Shown: positions 1 to 7,576 of the stretch, in pieces
How positions within the stretch are numbered: the first letter of the stretch is position 1
Layout: each line of letters opens with the position of its first letter
NCBI RefSeq assembly: GCF_020733705.1
Contig: NZ_JAJFZM010000001.1
Span: 1,984,001-2,048,000, forward strand
Reading direction: 5' to 3'
Length of the DNA stretch: 64,000 bases
Source of the DNA: Nocardia australiensis
GTDB taxonomy: Bacteria; Actinomycetota; Actinomycetes; Mycobacteriales; Mycobacteriaceae
Translations under genes and position numbers: made by a program
The notes under the pieces: generated by a model
What the model was told of the DNA's origin: nothing
The model's database searches: none
Seen by the model: only the letters and a program-made list of their open reading frames with translations

Positions 1-634
1 TCTTCGGCTGACGTCCGTTGCGGGCGTCGTTGCCGAGCCAAAAGTCGCGTACCGCACCGGCTTCGGTGGGCAGCGCGATAAACGACTCGTCCAGCAGATC
101 GGTGAACTCGATGCTTTCCTGGCCGGCCAACGGGTGGTTTTCCGGTAATAGCGCCCAGCGCGGCTCGGTGCGCAATACCTGCCAGCGGTAGCGGTTCGGA
201 TCGGGTAGCGGGAGCCAGACCAATGCCAGGTCGGCTTGGCGGCCCGAGAGCCCACTGGACGGATCGGTCCACGATGCCGAGTGCAGCGCAAGTCGGTGGC
301 CACTGGCGCTTTCCAGGTCGTTGAGTAGACCGCGGCCGAGCGTGGACTGGATGCCTACGCGCAGCACCTCGCCCGCCTCCTGCAGCGAGACGTTGGTGAC
401 CTCCCACAGCTCCAGGATCTTGCGGGCACCTTCGAGCAGTTCCTTGCCCGCGACGGTCAGCGCGACGCTGCGCTGGTTGCGGTCGAACAGGACCACGTCG
501 AGCTGACGTTCCAGCTGACGAATCTGACGCGACAGGGTGGGTTGAGCGATATGCAGCCGATGCGCGGCGTTGGTGAAATGCAGCTCCTCAGCGACAGCGA
601 CGAAATACCGAAGGTCGCGCAAATGCGGGTCCAT
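1..634 (-). CDS. LysR-family transcriptional regulator, 3' end beyond window
   Basis: Only the first 211 codons are inside the window; the C-terminus runs off the left edge. The N-terminus (start ATG at 634) is a typical LysR winged helix-turn-helix: residues about 1-60 read MDPHLRDLRYFVAVAEELHF, then an AAHRLHIAQPTLSRQIRQLE-type recognition helix, followed by the linker and the start of the type-2 periplasmic-binding fold that senses a small effector. LysR proteins usually control a divergent neighbour, but none lies in the 418 nt upstream, where I see no convincing plus-strand gene. The target is therefore unknown. The assignment to the family is secure; ligand and regulon cannot be inferred. 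Confidence 0.9.
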   Translation of the reverse strand, partial: MDPHLRDLRYFVAVAEELHFTNAAHRLHIAQPTLSRQIRQLERQLDVVLFDRNQRSVALTVAGKELLEGARKILELWEVTNVSLQEAGEVLRVGIQSTLGRGLLNDLESASGHRLALHSASWTDPSSGLSGRQADLALVWLPLPDPNRYRWQVLRTEPRWALLPENHPLAGQESIEFTDLLDESFIALPTEAGAVRDFWLGNDARNGRQPK

Positions 635-1051
635 AGCCCCTTGCTATCAGAATCGGTCCTGAATTTCTAGCCTAATCAGGCCGGAAAGTTCGGATAGTGG
701 CATCAAAACAGTCGATGGGTTTGTTAGGGACAGCATATTGCCTGCCATGGTCATTCGCACTATCGAGTCCGCGAACATCCCGGGCTTACCTGGTGTATTG
801 GTCTTGCGCGAGCTTGTTGGGCGGGTGACCAGCGGCGATGTAACGATTCCCGCTGCGGTCGCGGTTGTCGTCGCGTATTCGAGAGTGGTCGGTCATCGTC
901 TAGAAATCGACGTCGGGGCCAGGAGGCTCCCTTGCGAGGCTTGTGGTGATATATGTCACAGATCAGTTTGCAATTGGGTTACGACGATCGAAAAAGGCGC
1001 TGTGGCCGTGGAATACACGACCACAACGCCTCGCGTCGAGACCGCCGAGCG
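635..1051. other. 417-nt intergenic region with a CRP-like palindrome
   Basis: There is no supportable gene here: the short open frames overlap in several frames and lack homology-like composition or ribosome sites. On the minus strand it must carry the promoter of the LysR gene. At 945-960 there is a 16-bp site of the form GGTGA-N6-TCACA, matching nine of ten positions of the TGTGA-N6-TCACA recognition pattern of CRP/FNR-type regulators. It lies about 310 nt upstream of the LysR start, which is far for a direct role, so its significance is uncertain. Confidence 0.35.
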
Positions 1052-1885
1052 TCAGAGCCCGCGAGCCCGGTCCTCGTAGGCCTTTCGCTTCTCCGCATCC
1101 ACATCGCCGAGGAACGCGTCACCGGAACCGAGCGCCCTGGCGAGCCCATCGGCGACGGATTCCGGCAGCAGATTCACCAGCTGCGCGAGGAACCCGGCCA
1201 TTGCGGTCACCCTGACCTTCGACTTCGGGGCCGAGATCAGGCCGACGACGGCACTAGCGATTTCCTCCGGCTCTGCCGGCCGTAGCAGCTTCGGGGCGCT
1301 CACTCCGGACCCCAACTCGGTGTTGGTCAGCGTCGGCAGCACCGAAGAGAATGCGACGCCTGAACCCCGATACTCCGCACGCAGTGTGTCGGTGAACCCG
1401 AGCACCGCATGCTTGCTCGCGTTATATGTGGCCAGGCCCGGGATATGGGTCTCGCCCGCCAATGACGCGATATTGATGATGTGGCCGCTCTTGCGCGGCA
1501 GCATTCGCGCCAAACCGAGCTTGGAACCGAGAATTACGCCGTAAACATTGATGTCGAGGATCCGGCGGGTGATCTGATCCGGCTCGTCCACAACCCTGCC
1601 GGTCGGCATGATGCCCGCATTATTGATAAGGACGTCGATCCGGCCGACGGTGCGCTCCACCTCGTCGAGGAAACTCTCGAACGAAGCGGGATCGGTGACA
1701 TCGAGCTTGGCGGACAGCTCGAAATCGTGGGTGGCGCCCGACTCCTTCAGCGTCGTCTCGTCGATATCGCCGATCGCGATCTTGGCGCCGAGTGCTCGCA
1801 ACGCGGTCGCGGTGGCCAGTCCGATGCCGCGCGCGCCACCGGTGATGACGACAACCTTGCCGCGAATGTTTGCCGTGTTGCTCAC
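1052..1885 (-). CDS. SDR-family short-chain dehydrogenase/reductase
   Basis: A 277-residue classical short-chain dehydrogenase. The N-terminal Rossmann cofactor motif TGGARGIG is at residues 15-22, NNAG at 88-91, and the catalytic triad Ser141, Tyr154 and Lys158 (YNASK) is intact, so it should be an active NAD(P)-dependent oxidoreductase. The GTG start at 1885 overlaps the stop of the upstream aldehyde dehydrogenase by 4 nt (GTGA), which implies co-transcription and translational coupling. The C-terminal 80 residues lack a membrane segment. Together with the dehydrogenase it could oxidise an alcohol through an aldehyde to an acid, but the substrate cannot be read from the sequence. Confidence 0.9.
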   Translation of the reverse strand: MSNTANIRGKVVVITGGARGIGLATATALRALGAKIAIGDIDETTLKESGATHDFELSAKLDVTDPASFESFLDEVERTVGRIDVLINNAGIMPTGRVVDEPDQITRRILDINVYGVILGSKLGLARMLPRKSGHIINIASLAGETHIPGLATYNASKHAVLGFTDTLRAEYRGSGVAFSSVLPTLTNTELGSGVSAPKLLRPAEPEEIASAVVGLISAPKSKVRVTAMAGFLAQLVNLLPESVADGLARALGSGDAFLGDVDAEKRKAYEDRARGL

Positions 1886-3489
1886 CGGTCGTCTCTCTTG
1901 AGCTTCAGCAGTGCCGGAATATCGATTCGGCGCAGGCCGCGCGCACCAGCGGCTCGCATTGCGCCGATCGCGACGAGCAGCTTCGGCATCTGGTACGGGA
2001 ACCAGATCAGCTCCTTCTGCTGGGTCGGCAGGATCGGCTTGGTGATCGCCTTCTGACGGCAGTACTTCCGGACGCCGTTCGCACCGCCCCAGCGAGCGCC
2101 GACGCCGGACTGTCCCCAGCCGCCCATCGGCAACGCGAAGTTGAAGAGGTTGGCGAAGACATCGTTGATATTGACCGCGCCCGCGTTCAACTGCCGCGCA
2201 ACGCGTTCGCCGCGATCCTTGTCTCCGGTCCACACGGAGGCGGACAGGCCGTAGGTCGAATCGTTGGCCAGGCGCACCGCTTCGGCCTCGTCGGCGACCT
2301 TCACCACCGGCAGGGTCGGGCCGAAGGTTTCCTCGTTGATGCACGACATGGTGTGATCAACATCGACGAGCACGGTCGGCTCGAAGAAGGTGCCGACACC
2401 GGTTCGTTTGCCGCCGGTCAACACCTTCGCGCCGGCCGCGACGGCCTCCTCGACGTGCCGTTGCACGATCGCCACCTGGTTCTCGTTGGCCAACGCGCCG
2501 ACATCGTGCTTGGATTCGCGGCCGTCGATGCCCAGGCGCAATTCCTTGACCGCGGCGGTCAGCTTCGCCACGAACGTGTCGTAGACCGGCGCTTCGACGT
2601 ACACCCGCTCCACGGAAATACATACCTGGCCTGCGTTGAACATGCCGCCGAACGCGATGCCGTGCGCGGCGCGGTCCAGGTCGGCATCGGCCAGCACGAT
2701 GGCCGGATCCTTGCCGCCCAGCTCCAGGCTGGAGGGAATCATCCGCTCGGCGCAGGCAGCGGCGATCCTGCGGCCGGTGGCGGTCGATCCGGTGAACTGG
2801 ATGTAGTCGGCGTTCTCCACTACCGCGGCGCCGGTCGCCCCGGCGCCGGTGACCACGGCGAAGACCGGCGGCGCACCGATTTCGGCCCAGCCCCTTGCCA
2901 ATTCGAGTGCTGAGAGTGGAGTCACCTCGGACGGCTTGAGAATGACCGCGGCGCCGGCGGCGAGCGCGGGAATCACGTCGATGATCGGCATGGCCAGCGG
3001 GAAGTTCCACGGCGTGATGATGCCGACGACCGGGTGCGGCTGGTAGATGGTCGTGAGCTTCTTGACCCGAGCCAGCGGGCTGTGCGGTGACGGGTGCTCG
3101 TCGGCGAGGAACTTCGCGGCGCGACGGGCGTAGTAGCCGGTCAGGTCCACCGAGAATGCGGGGTCGATGAGAGCGTCGACGCGTGGCTTGCTCGTTTCCG
3201 ATTGCAGGACATCGGCGAGGTGTTCGGTGTTGTCGACCAACCAGTCCTGCAGCTTCAGCAGCCATTCCTTGCGGCCGTCGGGACCGATGGCCTCCCACTC
3301 CGGTTGGTAGAGGCGAAGCTCGCGCACCTTGGCCGCGACCGCCTCGGGGGCCTCGTCGGGTACGGTGCCGACGAGCTCCCCGGTACCGGGATTTCGTACC
3401 TCGATGATCGCGGGGGCCGCGCTCTCGGGAGCGGCCTTGCGTGTCGACGCCTTCTTCGCCGCGCCAGGCGCGGATTCGGTATTGGTCAC
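1882..3489 (-). CDS. NAD(P)-dependent aldehyde dehydrogenase (succinate-semialdehyde-dehydrogenase-like)
   Basis: A 535-residue aldehyde dehydrogenase. The general base Glu256 is in LELGGK and the catalytic nucleophile Cys290 is in GQVCIS; the cofactor loop FTGSTATGRR and the late EETFGP motif are also present. The first 25 residues are Ala/Lys/Thr-rich and poorly conserved in this family. It converts an aldehyde to the carboxylic acid in the cytosol; the substrate is undetermined. It is the first gene of a two-gene minus-strand operon with the SDR and is divergent from a PucR-type regulator across 161 nt, an arrangement that suggests the regulator controls it. Confidence 0.92.
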   Translation of the reverse strand: MTNTESAPGAAKKASTRKAAPESAAPAIIEVRNPGTGELVGTVPDEAPEAVAAKVRELRLYQPEWEAIGPDGRKEWLLKLQDWLVDNTEHLADVLQSETSKPRVDALIDPAFSVDLTGYYARRAAKFLADEHPSPHSPLARVKKLTTIYQPHPVVGIITPWNFPLAMPIIDVIPALAAGAAVILKPSEVTPLSALELARGWAEIGAPPVFAVVTGAGATGAAVVENADYIQFTGSTATGRRIAAACAERMIPSSLELGGKDPAIVLADADLDRAAHGIAFGGMFNAGQVCISVERVYVEAPVYDTFVAKLTAAVKELRLGIDGRESKHDVGALANENQVAIVQRHVEEAVAAGAKVLTGGKRTGVGTFFEPTVLVDVDHTMSCINEETFGPTLPVVKVADEAEAVRLANDSTYGLSASVWTGDKDRGERVARQLNAGAVNINDVFANLFNFALPMGGWGQSGVGARWGGANGVRKYCRQKAITKPILPTQQKELIWFPYQMPKLLVAIGAMRAAGARGLRRIDIPALLKLKRDDR

Positions 3490-3650
3490 TGCTGTTCTCC
3501 CACTGATGTTGTGCTGTGAACCGCTGGTGCCTGACGACTGAGAATCAGTTCACTGACCTATGATCGTGGCACAAGTGCATGGGACTTTCTTGGACCGATT
3601 TGTCAAGGTGGCCGGTCATTTTTGTATCAAGAGAACAAATCGGAGGCACG
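3490..3650. promoter_or_regulatory. divergent promoter region with two inverted repeats
   Basis: This 161-nt region separates the aldehyde dehydrogenase/SDR operon from the PucR-type regulator. It holds a 12-bp palindrome at 3545-3556 (TCAGT-TC-ACTGA) and a perfect 9-bp inverted repeat, CCGATTTGT at 3595-3603 with ACAAATCGG at 3635-3643. The right arm of the second repeat runs into the Shine-Dalgarno GGAGG (3642-3646) of the regulator, so in the plus-strand transcript it could fold and mask the ribosome site. Either repeat could be an operator for the adjacent regulator; this is inference from position and symmetry only. Confidence 0.4.
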
Positions 3651-4958
3651 ATGACTCAACTGTCGCGTTCCGGGACGGATACTGTCGGGCCCAATAGCGA
3701 AGTGGTTCGAGACTGGCTGGCCGAATACGTGTACGAAACGACGCGCATAGGAGCCATCGAACAGGTCGTCGACCGGCTCGATGGCGCGATCATCGCGCGG
3801 GTACCGGAGCTGGCCGATCGCGATATGCGTCGCGATCTCGCCGCGAGTACCAGGGCCCATGCCAGGGTGATGCTGAGCGGACTCGCCAGTGACACATTCG
3901 AATTCGTATTGCCGTCGGAGGCGCATGCCTTCGCGCGGACACTCGCCCGGCGCGGCTACGACCTGCGGGTACTGCTGCGGACCTACCACGTCGGCCAGGA
4001 AGCGGTGCTCGAATACATGACCGAAGCCGTCGACGAGCGACGCCCGCCCGCCGATATCGAACGCGCCGTGATGCTGCGGCTGTTCGAGCGGTCGACCAGA
4101 TGGGTCAGCACCTCGGTCGAGGAGCTCACCGATACCTACATGGAGGAGCGCGAACGGGTGCTGCGCGCGGCCCTCAACCGGCGCACGGAAACCGTGCGCG
4201 CGCTGTTGGCGGGCGATGAACTCGATATCGAACAGGCCTCGGTCCGCCTCGGCTACCGGCTCGCCCAACAACACTTGGCCTTCGTGATGTGGACCGACGA
4301 ACCCGCGGGCGGCGACGGTGAGATGAGCGGAATGCTGGAACGGGTCGCAGGCAGGCTGGCCTCGGCTCTCGGCAGTGGTCGGATGCTCACCATGCCATCC
4401 GGAGCGAGCGGTATGTGGGCGTGGCTCGGACTCGACGATGAACAACGCGCCACCGAATTGGCTGTGTCCGGACAGTTGGAGCGCATTACCTCGGAGCTGG
4501 TCGCACCTCCGGTGTGGGTGGCGTTCGGGGTTCCAGCCCCGCAGGTCGCGGGGTTCCGGCGCAGTCATCATGAGGCCGTCGCGGCCAGGCAGGTCACCGA
4601 GCGTGGGCCGGTATCCGGGGAGAAGTCCGATCGTGTCACCGGGTATCGAGGCGTGGAAATCGCGTATCTGATCGGGAGCGACGATGTCGCTATGCGCGGC
4701 CTGATCGACCGGGAGTTGCGTGCGCTGGCCGGCCGGGACGCCAATGCCGGACGGTTACGCGACACGCTGCACGCCTACTTGAAAAGTCGTCGCAGCCCAG
4801 AGGCCGCGGCGAAACTGCTCGGAGTGCATAAGAACACGATTCGCTATCGGATCCAGCGAATCGAAGAGCTGCTCGGACATCCGATCGAAGAGCGCGGTCT
4901 GCCCCTGGAGCTCGCACTGACCTGCGTCGCTACCTATGGCACCGACATATTGCCATGA
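3651..4958 (+). CDS. PucR/CdaR-type helix-turn-helix regulator
   Basis: A 435-residue regulator. Residues about 1-190 are an alpha-helical sensor of the kind found in actinobacterial PucR proteins. The middle region resembles the GGDEF-like CdaR domain without a catalytic motif. The C-terminus carries the PucR C-terminal HTH (LHAYLKSRRSPEAAAKLLGV, then HKNTIRYRI), the DNA-binding hallmark of the family. The ATG at 3651 was chosen because GGAGG lies 4 nt upstream; an in-frame ATG at 3579 has no ribosome site. It is divergent from the aldehyde dehydrogenase/SDR pair, its probable target. The inducer is unknown. Confidence 0.88.
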   Translation: MTQLSRSGTDTVGPNSEVVRDWLAEYVYETTRIGAIEQVVDRLDGAIIARVPELADRDMRRDLAASTRAHARVMLSGLASDTFEFVLPSEAHAFARTLARRGYDLRVLLRTYHVGQEAVLEYMTEAVDERRPPADIERAVMLRLFERSTRWVSTSVEELTDTYMEERERVLRAALNRRTETVRALLAGDELDIEQASVRLGYRLAQQHLAFVMWTDEPAGGDGEMSGMLERVAGRLASALGSGRMLTMPSGASGMWAWLGLDDEQRATELAVSGQLERITSELVAPPVWVAFGVPAPQVAGFRRSHHEAVAARQVTERGPVSGEKSDRVTGYRGVEIAYLIGSDDVAMRGLIDRELRALAGRDANAGRLRDTLHAYLKSRRSPEAAAKLLGVHKNTIRYRIQRIEELLGHPIEERGLPLELALTCVATYGTDILP

Positions 4959-4980
4959 GCCATGACGCTTGCGGCGAACC

Positions 4981-5241
4981 CTATTCCGCCGCTTCGCGAG
5001 CCGCGATCCGGCGTAGTGGTGGCTCGGTGCTCGGCGCGACCCGTCGATCCGGTAGCTCCGCGAGTAGTTGTGTGGTCGCCGACGCGATGGCCGCGACGGC
5101 CTTGTCTACCGCTGGTTTCGTCGTGGAGCTCAGGCCGGACACGCCACCGACCTTGCGCACGTACTGCACTGCGGCAGCATAGATTTCCTGCTCGGTGGCC
5201 GCAGGTTCCAGGCCACGCAGGACGGTGATGTTTCTACACAT
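4981..5241 (-). CDS. DUF2277 family small protein
   Basis: An 86-residue protein opening with MCRNITVLRGLEPAATEQEI and continuing with AAVQYVRKVGGVSGL, the signature of the DUF2277 family of small actinobacterial proteins. It is predicted soluble, with a conserved Cys at position 2 and no membrane segment. The family has no established function. It is convergent with the PucR-type regulator (22 nt between stops) and divergent from the DUF1266 protein. Confidence 0.85.
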   Translation of the reverse strand: MCRNITVLRGLEPAATEQEIYAAAVQYVRKVGGVSGLSSTTKPAVDKAVAAIASATTQLLAELPDRRVAPSTEPPLRRIAAREAAE

Positions 5242-5352
5242 GGGTGCACACTAGTCCTCCGCTTGCCCATGCGGCAGGGCAAGAACGACACCGGCGAATT
5301 CCGTTGCCGAATACACGAGCCCTCCGCGGAATGATGGGGAACAATCGGGGTC

Positions 5353-6186
5353 ATGTCTGCCCGCGGTGTACCCACCATGACTACCTTCCCCTACGAAGAG
5401 CTGGACAAGCGGGAGGAAGACCATTGGTCCGGCTCCGCGGTCACCGACAACGAACTGAGGTCTTTGGCGCTGGGCGCGTTCTATTCGGCCCGCTGGGACG
5501 CCTTCCATGACGCGCTGTTGCTCGGCCCCGAACGCGAGCACCCGCTCGGTGACCGCCGCGAACTCGCCATCGATACTCTGACCGGCGCCTGGGGCATCAC
5601 CGACGGCACCGAGGCGCGAGCGTCGATGGAGCAGCTGCTCGAAGGAATGCACGCGCCGCTGTACGCGATGGTTCATCCGCTCGTGATGGCCTCGGTCAAC
5701 GCCAGCGAGCGAGACCGCTTCGGGGAACGGGCCGATCGGCACCGCGCCTTCCTACGCCAGGTCGGTTCGTTTCGCGGCATGGACAATCCAGAGTCGCTGG
5801 TTCGCGATTACGACATCTGGTCTCAGGCCATCAAGATCGGTTTCACCGACCACCTGGCCCGCCCGCTGCCGAGCGATATTCACGCTTGGGACCTCGCCAG
5901 AGTGGTCGCGGTGGCCCGAATGGCTTTCACCGCAGGCTATCTGGACGCCGACATCGCCTGGAGCTACCTCGCCCGTGCCCTGCCGCTCGCACAGCGCAAA
6001 TACCGCAACTGGCGCCAATTCGGCGACGCCTACCTGGCCGGCTGGACCTATTGGCAAGCGTGCGAGGACCTCGCCGAACTCAAAAACGGCGGCGTCGACC
6101 GTCGCATGGAACTACTGCGCCTGTGGATGCGCCCGACCAGCCCATGGCGCCGTATCACCTTGTCGGAAAATAACCTCGAGGAGTAA
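5353..6186 (+). CDS. DUF1266 domain-containing protein
   Basis: A protein of up to 277 residues. Its second half matches the DUF1266 pattern: a WDLARVVAVARMAFTAGYLD-type helix followed by a YRNWRQFGDAYLAG segment and a conserved Trp/Tyr-rich helix. No signal peptide or membrane segment is seen, so it is probably cytosolic. Two starts are possible, ATG 5353 and ATG 5377; the upstream one is given. The function of the family is unknown. It is followed by a strong hairpin (6201-6242) that separates it from the convergent next gene. Confidence 0.8.
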   Translation: MSARGVPTMTTFPYEELDKREEDHWSGSAVTDNELRSLALGAFYSARWDAFHDALLLGPEREHPLGDRRELAIDTLTGAWGITDGTEARASMEQLLEGMHAPLYAMVHPLVMASVNASERDRFGERADRHRAFLRQVGSFRGMDNPESLVRDYDIWSQAIKIGFTDHLARPLPSDIHAWDLARVVAVARMAFTAGYLDADIAWSYLARALPLAQRKYRNWRQFGDAYLAGWTYWQACEDLAELKNGGVDRRMELLRLWMRPTSPWRRITLSENNLEE

Positions 6187-6200
6187 CCGGCACGCGTCCG

Positions 6201-6242
6201 AGTGGCCGAGACTTACGCTCGCGGGCGCAAGTCTCGGCCACT
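6201..6242. terminator. bidirectional terminator-like hairpin
   Basis: A perfect 14-bp inverted repeat: AGTGGCCGAGACTT at 6201-6214 and its complement at 6229-6242, with further partial pairing inside the 14-nt loop. It sits between the ends of two convergent genes (stops at 6186 and 6284), where a bidirectional terminator is expected. There is no U-tract, as is common in high-GC actinobacteria. Confidence 0.65.
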
Positions 6243-6283
6243 AGGACGCCGGCCGCAGCGTGTCCGGCACATGCAGTGCGAAG

Positions 6284-7225
6284 CTAACTCGGCAGTGAGC
6301 GCAGGATCCCGCGACCGTAACGCTGGAACTGGGTGTCGTCGACCATGCCGAGGGAGTGCCGCTCGACGAGCAGTTCCCATTCGGAGTACAGCTGGGCGAC
6401 GCCCGGGTCGGCCGGGCCGGCCACACCATCCGCGGAATCGAGCCGAACGGCGAAGTTCACCGCGCAGGTGACGCGTTCGATGTCGGCCCGGTCGGTTCCG
6501 GTGAAATGCAGCGTCACATTGCCATCGTGCACGTCGATACCGGATTCGCCGCGAATCGCGCCGATCTCACCCGGTGCCGTCGTGGCGCCCTCGGTGGTAC
6601 GGGCCCACAGGACGGCAGGCATGGGTAGTTCGTGCGCGTAGCGTGAGCCGGTGCCGATCGAGATGAACAGCAGCCTGCCCGTCGTCGCGGCAAGTAGGCC
6701 CGGTCCACCGTCCGTGGGTGGGTGGGCGGCGGCGATCGCGGTCTCGAGCACATATTCATCGGCGGTGACGTAGCGGTTCAGTGCGGTGATCGCCGACTTC
6801 GCCTCACGCTTGGGGGCCATGCGACGCACAGCCCGCTCCACGTCCGCCCTGGTCGGTCCGCTCTTGCCCCAGGTCGGGGTGGGCGGGGCCAGATCGGGAG
6901 CGGCGACGTCGATGCGCTGCGAGTCCAAGATCTGGCCGTTGATCCGGTCCACGATCTCGTTGGCGGCGGGCACATCATGTTCGGCTATGAGTACCGGAAG
7001 TGGAGTCCGGTCGGCGGGCACGCCCGTGAGTACCGGTGTCGGATAACGCAGGTAGATCTCGATTACGACCGCGTCATCGGCGCGCCGGTTCAGCCGGACC
7101 TTCAATAGGTCTGTGACCGGCACATCGAGCACGCGCTCGCCGTCGGTTCCCGGCCGTAGGACGACCAATCGTCCGCCCCCGTGCCGCAATATCGCTGTGG
7201 GTGTCCGTAGCTCGACTATGTCCAT
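6284..7225 (-). CDS. hypothetical protein with PH-like and SHOCT-like regions
   Basis: A 313-residue protein that I do not recognise as a whole. The middle region (YVTADEYVLETAIAA followed by GLLAATTGRLLFIS) has the rhythm of bacterial PH-like domains. The last 35 residues (AQLYSEWELLVERHSLGMVD, then DTQFQRYGRGIL) resemble the SHOCT short C-terminal module. No signal peptide or transmembrane helix is evident. The start ATG at 7225 is the furthest upstream. It is monocistronic and divergent from ftsH. A PH plus SHOCT layout often accompanies membrane-associated stress or oligomerising proteins, but the function is unknown. Confidence 0.7.
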   Translation of the reverse strand: MDIVELRTPTAILRHGGGRLVVLRPGTDGERVLDVPVTDLLKVRLNRRADDAVVIEIYLRYPTPVLTGVPADRTPLPVLIAEHDVPAANEIVDRINGQILDSQRIDVAAPDLAPPTPTWGKSGPTRADVERAVRRMAPKREAKSAITALNRYVTADEYVLETAIAAAHPPTDGGPGLLAATTGRLLFISIGTGSRYAHELPMPAVLWARTTEGATTAPGEIGAIRGESGIDVHDGNVTLHFTGTDRADIERVTCAVNFAVRLDSADGVAGPADPGVAQLYSEWELLVERHSLGMVDDTQFQRYGRGILRSLPS

Positions 7226-7576
7226 ACCCCCTGCGCTCTGTTTGGTTATGCGGCGCTCCCGGGGTCTCCAGGGCTACGCAAGTTACCGCCTCCGTGCCTG
7301 TCGCTCGCGCCGCGATGTCTGTGTCGTCGCTCACGATAGGCCGAACATGCCATGATTGTGACCACTTGGAGCAACCCGACCTGAGACCTCGGGAACCACC
7401 GTCGTTCCCCGGGCGTTTACTTGTCGAACCGCACCAACTGCCGAACTGCGCGATGTATCGAGTAGACCGTACGCGGTAACGTGGCATGTCCGCATCCGAA
7501 CCCACCGGAACCGGACGCGTCGCTAGGCATGCACCGGAGACACACCGGAAAGGACTGGCCGCCCGGCCTACGCTCT
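7226..7576. other. 351-nt intergenic region upstream of ftsH
   Basis: This stretch separates the divergent hypothetical gene from ftsH. I see no gene in it: the in-frame GTG at 7481 would add 32 unconserved residues to FtsH and has neither a ribosome site nor a correctly placed -10. A purine-rich GGAAAGGA at about 7549 lies too far from the ATG at 7577 to be a normal Shine-Dalgarno. The promoter of ftsH must lie here, but no hexamer pair stands out. Confidence 0.4.

Noticed and set aside
738..1285. Three overlapping plus-strand ORFs (90-113 codons)
   Set aside because: They use three different frames, lack ribosome sites and recognisable motifs, and two run into the SDR gene in antisense.
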